DNA from: Buddleja alternifolia
Taxonomy: Eukaryota > Streptophyta > Magnoliopsida > Lamiales > Scrophulariaceae
NCBI GenBank assembly: GCA_019426215.1
Contig: CM033400.1
Coordinates: 14,244,568-14,308,567 of the forward strand
Direction of reading: 5' to 3'
Length of the DNA stretch: 64,000 nt
Position 1 is the stretch's first letter. Every line of letters starts with the position of its first letter. Below are positions 47,066-57,886 of this stretch, one piece after another. A program made the position numbers and the translations under genes. The notes below the pieces were generated by a model. That model ran no database searches. It had not been told where the DNA came from and was given only the letters and a program-made list of their open reading frames with translations.

Positions 47066-47215
47066 TAAGTTACTTAATATGTTTGGTTGACGTTAAGGCC
47101 ATAACCCTACTAGTTAAATTGTCGAAGTACGTCAGATTTTGGATTGGACTATTTAATTGGAAGGTTCATACATTTAGTTTAGGCCGCTTTCAAGGCTAAA
47201 AATTGGGGCGTGACA
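47066..47215 (+). repeat. Chromovirus 3' LTR, terminal part
   Basis: Continues the LTR split by Athila-NA and ends GGGGCGTGACA. Tat sequence follows at 47216. Confidence 0.7.
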
Positions 47216-48180
47216 GCACGTCCCTATTATTGCGGAGGAAATGTATCAAGTCCTCCTCAAGTGCCGACTCTAGGGAAGTGCCAACCTTAGTTTGCTTCTC
47301 AGGATTACCCGTGACTAACTCTAATGTCCTCAGGCTCTCGGCAGCTTCTCCCCATCTGCCGCTTTCATCTTTCACCTTTTTACTGGCGTTGCCCTCTACT
47401 TGGGCTTCCATGTCAATTTCTATGAGCTTAGGCCCATTGTCAGGCTTGGAATCTCTTCGCTTACTATTGAGTGAAGCAAAAGCATTGGAGCACTACTCCC
47501 TGGTCAGATTCTTATCTCCTACGACTTCCCCAGTTCCGCAGGGAGTTTGGAACTTAACCTTTGAGTAGAAGGTAGAAATAGCAGCTCGAAAGAGGTTTAA
47601 GCTCCGCCTCCCTAGTATAACATTATACTTGGAGGGGGGTTTTCACCACTAAGAATTTCACATCCTTGGTCATACGTTGAGTCAGCGTACCCAATGATAT
47701 AGGCAAGGCCACCTCTCCTAATGCATCTATTTCTTTGCCAGTGAAGCCAATAAATTGGGTTTTCACCGTCTGAACTTTGGCTCCACCACTCGACAGCTGC
47801 GTGAAGGTGCCGAAGAAGATAAGATCTGCAGAGCTCCCACTATCAACGAGAACCTTGCATACCCATGAATCCGTGATGGTGACGGAGATCACTAAAGCTT
47901 CGTTCTTAGAGGGGATTCGGATTTCCAAATCTCGAGCTTCGAACGTAATTCTTTGTGTTTCAGGCTCTATGTGACTGCCGTATTTTCCCGAGTCAAAGGC
48001 CACCGCAGGGGACATTTGACGAATAATCTCATTTACTCTCTTTACAAGGGGGGATTCACTATTGGTGACCCCCGAGGCACCTGCCGACCGCCTCCGTACA
48101 TTGTACTTAGCATGCTGCTGCTATCACCCTGATCACTGATATTATGTACTAGATTTTTAGTCTGCATGCTCAGTGGTTGG
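47216..48180 (-). pseudogene. Tat protease and flanking region
   Basis: The minus-strand frame at 48015-47623 includes ITITDSWVCKVLVDSGSSAD then LIFFGTF, a retroviral-type aspartic protease with catalytic DSG, and a preceding KYGSHIEPETQRITFEARDL stretch. The next frame (47411-47216) carries the spacer before RT (LVTGNPEKQTKVGTSL, then LEEDLIHFLRNNRDVL). Just upstream of protease, near 48100-48140, is a STMYGGG-like motif seen at this position in Tat elements. Gag is lost, as only about 50 bp separates this from the primer site. RT, which should follow, is also lost. Confidence 0.8.
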
Positions 48181-48187
48181 ACCAAGT

Positions 48188-48205
48188 TTTCCACTGACGG
48201 CACCA
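48188..48205 (-). other. Primer binding site of the Tat element
   Basis: Minus-strand TGGTGCCGTCAGTGGAAA, three bases from the likely LTR end (CATCATCA at 48209). Similar TGGCGCCGT-type sites are usual in this lineage; one early base differs, so tRNA identity is uncertain. Confidence 0.65.
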
Positions 48206-48208
48206 ATA

Positions 48209-48565
48209 TGATGATGGTAAAAATTGTCAGACAGTGGACGTCACGTGATTGACCACGTGGAATAAGGGAACAGATCCAAATCATGACAAACTATATTAAA
48301 TATGTATTAAGTTATAGACTGCACTCGGTTGCTTCGAACTATCTACGTACCCAAGCAATGTGGGATAAAGTTAGTTCGTAGTTATTTTGTGGGGTTACTC
48401 TCAATAGCCAGTGAAATTTTATTGGGGGAGTAGATAATGAGCCTTTCCCAACTCCTCTAAGGTATTTATAGGGAGCCCGTAGTGGGCTATAGGCCATGGG
48501 CTTAATTTAATTAATAACCCATCAGGTTTAATCTCCTTGATATTATGGTCTAATAGACTATTAAT
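48209..48565 (-). repeat. Tat 5' LTR, R-U5-side fragment
   Basis: The end next to the primer site is present, with a minus-strand TATA box CCTATAAATACC at 48461-48472. The LTR is cut at 48566 by copia-3. Confidence 0.65.
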
Positions 48566-51500
48566 TGTTAGGTATATGCCCTAGATGCCAATGAGGACAA
48601 ATAGTTAGATTAGGGTATCTCATTATGTTGTACAAACTATTAAAATGATATTAATAAAGGCATCTGTATTTTGTTCATATAAATCTTTATGGCATCTAAA
48701 TAAGTATTGAACATATAGTCCATGTGAATAAAGGTTTGATTCTTTGCCCTTTATGGAATAAAGACGTGGCATGAGAAGAGTCTTACACCTTATCACTTAA
48801 AAGGGTTCGTAAGTCAGAGAATCTTAATTGGGCATTAAGATTCGACTTGTATGACACATGCTCTGACGATGAGTGCCAGTCAAACACTATAGGGTAGTGG
48901 GAGCAAGTGTCATAGATATGTCAATGGAATTGACATATTCGAACACGGTACGTAGTAATCCGATCACATGGTGTTAGTAAATTTCATGTTAGATGTTTTG
49001 ATGATGACAAGATAGGATTTTATGTTAGACCCCAAAGACAATGTAAGTTTCTGTTTTGATAGATCTTTGTATAAGTGTTTGAAAGTATGTAATTTTTTAT
49101 TAGGCTTGTAATTTTTATCTTTATAGATTTTAGACTAAGTATTAGATACCGAATCGCTAATAGAATTTTAGGTGAGTCTATTAGAGAAGAAGTTGAAGAT
49201 CAGTGTTTAAAGTCAACCGAAGATGAAGATTTGATCTTAGCACCCGTCAAACGCTAAAGGACTATTTCAGGATTTATGGTTCAAGCGCTCAAATCATTCT
49301 AGCGATCAGTTTCAGATTCACCTGAATTAAATCCTCAAGTCAAGAAGGACTTAAATGCAATCATTCAACGGACATTTATTTCCAACGGGAAATAAATTCA
49401 AATGCATTAAATGCCTGATGAGAGCATTAAATGTGATAATCTATTATGACTTGTGGACAAGCCACCTTTTGACTAGACTGTCAGAACTTCAGAGTTTATA
49501 GCTGCTCCCATCCAATCGGTGCCAGCAAATTTTCAGGAATGTCAGAGAAAAGGTAGAATCACGCGCTTCGTGAAAGGCACGCTCCCACATGTGTCCAACG
49601 GACAAATCCCAAGAATTGCCTATAAATGCCTTACCTTCAGCAAACCCCAAAAGTACGGCATATACAAAGAAGAGAAATAAGTACATGCACAAGAAGCTCC
49701 GCTGAAATTCTCGTTTAAAAAGAAAAAGCTCAGAAACTTTATAGCCAATATCTTTCAAGCTTTTTATCTACATTCCAGACAGTCACAAATATCTCAAATC
49801 TCTTCAAAAGAAGAAACCTAAATCCTCACTAAGATATTCCAAGTTGTTTGATCTTCCCAAAAACAAACAAACCCTTGTGACAAACCTTCAACCTTTCATT
49901 TGAGTGAGAAAGTTGTTGAAACCCCTTACAGGCAGTATTTCTGAGTGAGAGAAGCTTGTAGAAGACGATCTTCATTGGTGCTGAAATCTGTGTGATCAAG
50001 GAGCCCGAGATCATTTTCACCTATTTGCTATCTTGTAGAAGATTTTGTGTGATTCTTCCGAGTGAAAAGAAGAAGAAGGACGTAGCTGGGATTACATCAC
50101 CCAGTGAACCTTACAATTTCTTGTGTCATTTTAATTTAATTATTATCTTAATTTACGTTATATTCTTTGAAAAAGACAAGCCAATCTGCTAACCGACTAT
50201 TTAATCAAAAAGAATGCTAAAAGCTTTAAAATTATTTCCGCTGTGCTAACCCTGATTGAGTGATCTAAGCGTTACCCTACTTTGGTAAATTGCTAAAATC
50301 ATTAAGTCTAAGTTATTTTTACTGAAGCGCATGACCCAAGCGCTCAACTTTCTAAACGTTCAAATCTTTAAAAGTGATACGAATTTTTGAAGTCGAAAAA
50401 GACTTAAGGGTCTATTCAATCCCCCCTCCCCTTCTAGACACTTTCGTATGCCACATGGGACCACCACATGGGTATTTACTCAGTGACTGTCAATGATTGG
50501 ACTACTGATCGTAATAGTATGCGTGAGCCTTTGACCTGAGGGTTCATGATCAATGTGCATGTATTATTGGATCTGTTACCAGAGTAGTTAGGCCCATATC
50601 ACTCGTCGATGGGGTCGACCTTGAAGTGCGATATCAATGAGACAAGCAGCAGTTGATCAGTGATCGCCAAGATGGGATTCACTGTCTCGATAGTAAACGA
50701 GAAAGTATCTTGTGCGATTATAGGCTAATGAAATTATAAGTCTTTGGCTAAAGCATAACAACTAACTCATATGGGACATTGAGGGTAGTTTAGTAATTTC
50801 ATTATGCTATAATCTAATGTACAATATTAAGTTTAGTGAGTTTGACATTTTTCATGACTCTCACTTGATCGGGATAAGTCAGTGAAGGGCTTATACTCAT
50901 ACGGCATTTATGATCAAGAGGTTTGCAAAATGATTCATTCATTTCGTACTCAATTGGGTTACGATGTGAGTCCACGGGTCTGGCTAGGTGACACTCACAT
51001 CCTTAGGTAATTCCTCCCTTTGCCAATTGGGACGAACCTAAAGAGTCGCGCTATAAGAAACGAACGGGATGTCTCTTTTGTGTAAATCTTTTAGAAAGAA
51101 TTAAATGGACTGATTGATTTAATTAGATTAAATCGATTAATTAAATAGTTAATTTAATTAGATTAAATTAAATTATTTAATTAGTATATTAATTAGTTTG
51201 AATTAATTAATAGTATATATTATATTCAAATTAGATTTAAATTAAATATATACAGGTGGGCTAGAAATTAGACAAGCCAATTAAAAGCCCAAGCAGTCCA
51301 TGGAAGCCCTAAGGGGGGCGGCCACTCTAAGGTTTGGAGTAGTCTCCAACTCGTTCCACAAGCTAGTTGAGTTTAAAAAGACTCCTATATGGAACAAACC
51401 CTAAGAGAGAAGTAACAAGCTAATTACACAACATAAAAGAAAAGAAATCTCTCCCCTCTCTCCTCTCTAGCCGTCCACTCTAGCAAGAAAAGGAGGAGTT

Positions 51501-51723
51501 TTGGGATCTTTGGAAGGTTCGTTTCGCGTGAAGCTTTAGAGACAGGAGCCCTTGGAGGATTGCTGTTCTGCAGAATCAGTTAACGAATCAAAAGGTATTT
51601 TTATTCGTTCTAATTTTTCGCGAAACCCATTAAAAATCATCAGATCTATTTTTGTGATCTACCGGTAGGAATCCTCGAATCTTCCGCTGCAATTCTCTGT
51701 TTTCCTGTACGGGATTCCTAACA
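48566..51723 (+). repeat. 5' LTR of copia-3, with nested solo LTR
   Basis: Starts TGTTAGGTATATGCC and ends GGGATTCCTAACA. Net of the 1495-bp solo LTR and its duplicated 5 bp it is 1658 bp, close to the copia-2 LTRs, of which it is the reverse complement in this window. Confidence 0.9.
48972..50466 (+). repeat. Solo LTR of the copia-1 family, TSD CATGG
   Basis: Starts TGTTAGTAAATTTCATG and ends GGGACCACCA, flanked by perfect CATGG (48967-48971 and 50467-50471). Clearly related to the copia-1 LTRs. A short minus frame at 49489-49758 has no recognisable motif. Confidence 0.95.
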
Positions 51724-51724
51724 G

Positions 51725-51736
51725 TGGTATCAGAGC
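51725..51736 (+). other. Primer binding site of copia-3
   Basis: TGGTATCAGAGC, a perfect initiator tRNA-Met complement, one base from the LTR. Confidence 0.95.
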
Positions 51737-53526
51737 CGACTTATACGGATCTGATGATTTTTGCGTTTAAGATTATGTTGGTTAAAATTGGATTTTTATA
51801 CAATTTGATTTTATGTATTTAATATTCGATGTCAATTCTGAAATTTTGAAAATATTCATCGCCTTGAAATCGTCGCATGATTACATGTTTTTTTCGCCGC
51901 CGGCAACGGCAAATCGGGGTGGAACCACCATGTGTTTTTGAAGCACACGCGAGGACCGCCACTGCTCATGTACCTTTAAAAAAAAAGGGGGGGTGGCGCT
52001 GATGGTGGCGGCGGAACTAGGGCGGCATATGCCGCCCTAGTCGTGCGCTGGGCCTTAGCCCGACGCACAGCCGTGTGCCCTAAAGGGCGCTGGGCCAGGC
52101 CCAGTATATTAATATATATATATTTTTAATATTTAAATATATATATAAATTAATAAATATTAGGGTTTGACCCTAATAGACAAATTCGACCCGTGATTTG
52201 TCAAAACACCTTTTTCCTAAAATATTTTTCTTAATATTAAATTGGATTTAATTAAGTTAAAATTGGATTTGACTTTAATATTAAATTGGATTTAATAATA
52301 TCATAAATTAAATTGGATTTTTATTTATGATTTGCGACGACTAAATAAATAGGATTTATTTTAGGTTGATTATATATTTTCAAAATAAATTAAGAATAAG
52401 TTTGACTTATTTCCTAAATAATAAATTGGATTTATTTCCTTTTAAAATTGAAATAAAAAATTCATCTTTTCTAATTAAATTAGATTTAATCGGTTTTGAA
52501 TTTCTTTTCGATTTTAAACTAAAAAACGAACATAAATTTAAATAGTTTTGTTACATGCTTTGATGTATGTTATGGTGGATGCTTCCATGGACTGAGGGTT
52601 TTACCGCTTTAGTATTATCTGGGTTGTATTGGGCAATTGCCTCCCAGTTTGTACTTTTAATTTTGGTAGTATGATGTATAGGGTGCTTTCTGAGTTGTGT
52701 ACATTAGAGGTAAGACCTTTTCAAGCTTGGAGCTTGAAGATCTATTAGAAATTAGATTTGTAATAGACCCCTATCCCCTGATTGATCTATTGGCTTGGAT
52801 CAATCTAGAATGTCCATGGAAATGCATGTTGTTAGAATAACTAGATTTTTCTATGCATGCATGATTATAATCTATATATGCGCGTAATAAATTAATGTGC
52901 AAAGTGAGACCTTATTTTTCCAAAAATTATCCCACATTAAAATACTAAGTAAGTAGGGGATATTGGATATCCTGACTCTCCATCAAACTTGGAAAAGATG
53001 GGATTATGAGTTATGCATGGCGTCGTCCCGACTAATGGGGGTTATGCATTAATTCATAATCCATATCTCTTCAAGTGCATTTGATGCCATCGGTTGAAGC
53101 AAATCTTATCCCATACACCATTACAGGTTGCAAGATAAGATTCAACTGTTAGATCGATAGGAGTTGATGGGAAAGTACTTAGATGGATCACCACCAATAT
53201 TTTGTTACAGGCTGAGGTTGAGTGATCCATGAGCCAAAGGTAGATTGAATCATCAGTAAGACTGGTTGACATGGCATGTCACTTCAAAAGTTCCAATGAG
53301 CCATACATCGTTACAGATTGCAACTTATTGAAATTTTTGAAAAACTCAATCACTCACTATGAAATCTTTCCAACGAGATTTCTGTTCATTGAAGTGGGAG
53401 TGCAATGGTTCGAAAAATGTAGTGGGAGCCAAGTCAAAAAATTATAGTCCTAAGTTTTACTTGGGTACAACATAATTATCTAATTGAATCTTGGTCATTT
53501 TCTGCAGTAATTTTGTCTCTCTCAAA
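51737..53526 (+). other. Leader of copia-3 with long palindrome
   Basis: About 1.8 kb, closely similar to the copia-2 leader. A GC-rich island (51890-52105) holds a perfect 26-bp palindrome at 52016-52041 (half-site ACTAGGGCGGCAT) and CTGGGCCAGGCCCAG at 52088-52102. The rest is AT-rich and ends with the CGTTACAG-type repeats. The antisense 72-codon frame at 53054-53272 matches the one in copia-2. Confidence 0.75.
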
Positions 53527-54312
53527 ATGGTTAAAAACTCTTTGTTCAAAATGCTTGAGAAAAATGTCCTCACTGGACCAAACTAAGGTGACTGGGTCAA
53601 GAAGCTAAGAGCTGATCTCAGAAAGAAATCACTTGAGCATGTTTTAGAACAAGATGGTCCAACTTTCCCTGGGGCTGAAAATGGAACATCTGTTCTCAAA
53701 ATCAACAAGAAATGGAATTCTGATGCTCAAAAGGTCACCAGTTACATGTTGAAGTCTATGAGCAAGGAATTGAGATATATTCATTTGGATATGGAGAAGC
53801 CCAAATCCATCATGCTTCATTTGGAGGAAATGTTCAGGGAACATGGAAAATCAATTCGATATTATTTATCGAAAGAACTTTTCCAAGCAAGAATGGGAGA
53901 AAATGATGAAGTAGCAAGTCATGTTATGAACATGATATCCATGATTGGAAGACTCCAGACTCTGGGAAGTTTCATGGATTTTCATCTACAAGTAAACCTT
54001 ATTCTTCAATCTCTTCCCAAGTCCTTTTCTGCTTTTGTCACTGACTTTGAAGTTGATGACCGGGGAGGTTCCTTAATGGATCTTAAAGACAGACTTGTTT
54101 ACATACAAGCTCTCATGAGAAGGGAATTGGAAGATGATTTACCTCTAAATGGACTGCTCGGCATTACTTCTGAAACCATAGAAGGGGAAAGAAGTGCCCA
54201 AGGATTGCAACAGCATGTATTCACTGCCAAGTGGTGGACAACTGGAAAAATGACTGCCCTAAGCTGAAAGCAAAAATTACTTCAGGTATAGAACTTAATG
54301 TTTTGGAAACAA
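53527..54312 (+). pseudogene. Copia-3 gag
   Basis: Start ATG at 53527 in the same leader context as copia-2. An in-frame TAA at about 53584 ends the first stretch; the frame resumes with copia gag capsid features (IRYYLSKELFQARMGENDEV, LQVNLILQSLP) to 54267. A frameshift leads into a zinc knuckle of form CX2CX4NX4C (CIHCQVVDNWKNDC): the His ligand is Asn. From there on it is nearly identical to copia-2. Confidence 0.85.
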
Positions 54313-56067
54313 ATTGTTCTGGATTCTACACTCGGGGGCTAGTGCTCACATATGTGTTATGAACCAGGAGCTGGAAATAAGTAAGAAGATGGAGCATGGT
54401 GAAGTGATGATCAATGTTGGCAGCAGTCATAGTGTAGCAGCCTCACACATTGGTACCACTTTCCTTAGTTTATCATCTGGACATTTATTATATTTAGACA
54501 ATTGCCTTGTTTTGCCCAACGGGCTTAAAAATATTATTTCAATTCCTGTTTTAGTCAGCAAAGGTTATTTATTTTCCTTTATGAACAATTCTTGTGACAT
54601 TTATTTTAGAAATAAATGTGTTGGCAATGCGTCTTTAATAAATGGTTTATATTAATATGGCCCGCGGTGGTTTTCAGTACTTCCTCACATTTACCGATGA
54701 CCATTCTAGATATGGCTACGTGTATTTAATAAAGTACAAGTCTAAATCAGTGGAGAAATTTATTGAATTCAAGACTTTAGTCGAAAACCAAACAGGGCAT
54801 CATATCAAGACACTTCGGTCTGACCGTGGTGGCAAGTATATGAATGCAGAGTTTGACCAGTTCCTTCGGGGACATGGCATACTGTTACAGCTTACTCCTC
54901 CAGAAACTCCACAATTAAATGGCGTAGCAGAACTAAGGAATCGAACACTGTTGGACATGGTTTGATCTATGCTCAGCTACACAGATTTTCCCATTTCATT
55001 GTGGGGACACGCGTTGCTTACAGAAACTCACATTCTGAATAGATGTCCCTCCAAATCTGTTCCTAGAACACCGTATCAGATATGGCGTGGAAGGAAGCCT
55101 AATCTGAAACACATAAGAATATGGGGTTGCCCAGGTTACGTGAAAAAGACCAAGATAGAGAAATCGGAGGCTAGGTCCATAAAAGGGCGATTCGTTGGAT
55201 ATCACGATGATTCTATGGGATACCTTTTCTACCTTCCCAATGATCAGAGAATCATTGTTGCCTTACAAGCAATCTTTCTCAAAGAAGAATTCATTCGAGA
55301 AGGAGGAGCTAGTAGAAGTATTGTTCTACAAGAAAAAAATGAATCCCCTGTGGAAGACACTGTTCAAGAGACCCAACCCGACCCAGAAATGACACAACCA
55401 TCAGTCCGCAGGTCTACTAGAGTATCTCAACCACCTGCGAGATATGGTTCTCTGCTACAAGGAGGGCATAATTTGTATGCAGTAGCAGAAGGAAACCATG
55501 AAGATGATCCCTCTAGTTATGACCAGGCAATGATGGATATGGATTCTGCAAAATGGCATGAAGCTATGAAAGTGGAAATGGATTCGATGTATTCGAACCA
55601 AGTCTGGAATCTAGTAGATCCTCCCAAAGGTATTGTACCTATTGGATGCAAATGGATCTATAAGAGAAAGATAGGTCCAGATGGCAAGGTGGATACCTAT
55701 AATGCCAGGCTAGTGGCGAAAGGGTATAGTCAGAAGGAGGGCATTGACTATGAGGAAACATTTTCACCAGTAGTTATAATCAAATCCATTACAATTCTAC
55801 TTTCAATAGCTGCATACCTGGATTATGAGATCTGGCAAATGGATGGGAAAATCGCCTTCCTAAATGGATTCCTCGGGAGGATATCTATATGGAGCAGCCC
55901 AAAGGTTTTCTATCCAATGCCGATTCTCATAAGGTTTGCAAGTTGAATAGGTCCATTTATGGACAGAAGCAGGCCTCTCGCATTTGGAACCTTCGTTTTG
56001 ATGAAGAAGTATGAAACAACGGCTTTATCAAAAACGAGGATGAACCATGTGTCTATAAAAAGGTTAG
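54313..56067 (+). pseudogene. Copia-3 pol: protease, integrase core, partial RT
   Basis: Protease SGASAHICVMNQ at 54327. The frame stops near 54654, where a deletion joins protease directly to the integrase core, so the HHCC finger is missing. The core has TFTDDHSRYG, LRSDRGGKYMN and LNGVAEL (catalytic Glu retained, unlike copia-2). A stop at 54963 precedes a 325-codon frame with integrase C-terminus, linker and RT start (ARLVAKGYSQKEGIDYEETF). RT is truncated at 56067, before the YVDD motif, by Athila-2. Confidence 0.9.
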
Positions 56068-57741
56068 TGATAAGAGGCATTTTTACGTGTTTTTAAGCCC
56101 CTTTGCGTTTATGTCTTAGGTTCATTTATCGCTTGATTCTTGCCACATGTGCGTTTAATTCGTGCATTAAGTGATTTCAGGTCTTAAATGGATACAATCA
56201 AAGAACGGGATGAAAAATGACGTATAAAACAAGTTTAGGCCAAATTTCTATGCACCCCTACGCCTAGGCGCCATCTTGCCCACGCCCGGGCGCCGTTTCA
56301 GCACCACTTTCCACGTTCGAGCGATATTTTCGTATTTTTAGAGACCGAATTGGATGAAGTTTCCTTCTACAAAGTTGTATAACTATGTGTTAGCTTCAAA
56401 TGAGGACTTGAATCATCCAAATCGGAGTTTTGTGGAGAGAGTTATGAAGGAAATACAATTGCTGCGCAAGACAGAGGCAAATACTCCCAACATTCTGATT
56501 TGGGCGCCCGAGCGCCGTAAAACCCGCGCCTAGGCGCGCCCACATCCGAGATTTGATTCCTTTCAGCCAAAAGATCATCATTTGATGGGGGAATGGAACA
56601 TTTAAAGCCAAGAGGTCATCACATGTATGGGGGGGATGTCATAAGTATGTTTCTTACTAGATCTACTTTTGGGAATTTTATACTACTCACTTTAAGAGTA
56701 GTGGAGGGGACACTAGGGGGGACATACACATGAGGGGCTGATTTGTGGTGGTCTTCTTAAGGGATCCTAAGGGGCAATTGACCGATGAATCGGGGAGAGA
56801 AAGGGAGAGAGAGGCATTGGATCCATCACTTTTCACTCATCATCATTCATCACCATATTTCTTCATCACTTTTGGAGGGGAACAAAGAGGGAGGAGCTAA
56901 GGATTGAAGATCAAGAGCAAAGATCCATCATCAATCAATTGAGGGAGTTTTAATTATTTGCATTTACATGTTTATTTCCATGAGTATGTATATGTTTGTA
57001 TTAGATTTTCTTAAGGCTTTGATGAGAGGCTAATATTGTAGAACTAAGGCCATGTGAAGGCCAAATTTATGAATCAATATATGTGAAGTTGCTCTTTGTA
57101 TTAATTCTCCTATTGCTTTGTGTGTTAATTCTATGCTTTTATTCCAATCATGTGTTTGATCACCATATGCTTGCTATCTTGCCTAATCTAGTTGTTCGAG
57201 AGAAAATAGATTAGGGTGCAAGAGAATTAACACATCATCCGAAACAAATGAGGGATTGCCCTAGAAATAGGTAAAGATTCCCGGGTGTTGTTAGCCGGAT
57301 TCGTTCGGGGAAGCTCTAGAACGTTAATGCGTGATTTTTGATTAGATTCTCGGATAGACATATTTAGAGAACCGTCAATTAATCATAGGATTATTATGTG
57401 CCGAGACATCGGGTAATAGTTAATTTAGGAGTTTCCACCAAAGCAATAGGAGTCTAATAATTCGAAGAGTAGTTCATATATATTGACGAGTAGATTTGGT
57501 TGTAGCATGTGCCTTAGTCATTTTATCATACGTGAGATTTAATTCATAGCTTGTTCCCTCCTTTGATCTTTCGTTTACTTAATTGTTTTCCTCTTGCTTT
57601 ACTTTAATTGTCTTTTCTTTCATTAAAATCATAAACTAGAATTCAAGTCTCCGTGGTTCGACAACCCGGACTTTTAGTCCACTTTATTACTACCACGACT
57701 AGTACACTTGCTATCAAAGCACGTTAAGTTTTAGCGTGTCA
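56068..57741 (+). repeat. 5' LTR of Athila-2
   Basis: Begins TGATAAGAGGC and ends GCGTGTCA, 1674 bp. The ends resemble those of Athila-NA (TGATA...GTGTCA on its own strand). GC-rich palindromes occur at 56261-56272, 56283-56292, 56503-56516 and 56525-56538. Confidence 0.9.
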
Positions 57742-57747
57742 AGTTTT

Positions 57748-57765
57748 TGGCGCCGTTGCCGGGGA
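57748..57765 (+). other. Primer binding site of Athila-2 (tRNA-Asp type)
   Basis: TGGCGCCGTTGCCGGGGA, six bases after the LTR, is an 18-base complement to the 3' end of plant tRNA-Asp as I know it. Confidence 0.9.
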
Positions 57766-57886
57766 CTTGTTTATTTTAGTTTACATTTTTAATAATTCTT
57801 AGTTTTCGTTCATTTCTTGATTTTCTTTTATTTTCGTGATTAGTCTAATTTTGTTCTTGTATTTAATTGTTAGGTTCTTGAGGTGC

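Larger units (their letters stand above)
27160..47215 (+). mobile_element. Decayed chromovirus (Tekay/Del-like Ty3/gypsy), host of two nested elements
   Basis: The outer edges are a short LTR piece at 27160-27324 and the LTR end TGACA at 47215. Between them lie unrecognised AT-rich sequence, an integrase C-terminus and chromodomain-position remnant (38416-39013), a G-run polypurine tract and the 3' LTR (39040-41240 plus 47066-47215). It lies inside the Tat element, whose sequence resumes at 47216. Copia-2 and Athila-NA are nested in it. The 5' LTR is nearly all deleted. Confidence 0.7.
48566..56067 (+). mobile_element. Copia-3: Ty1/copia element related to copia-2, cut by Athila-2
   Basis: 5' LTR 48566-51723 (interrupted by a solo LTR), tRNA-Met primer site at 51725, leader, gag at 53527 and pol to 56067, where RT stops in mid-domain at the Athila-2 LTR. 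LTR, leader and pol are closely similar to copia-2, while gag is not. The remainder should lie beyond the window. Confidence 0.9.

Noticed and set aside
53746..54267. Copia-3 gag frame taken as an intact gene
   Set aside because: The conserved start is at 53527 with a stop near 53584, and the zinc knuckle is out of frame, so it is a pseudogene.
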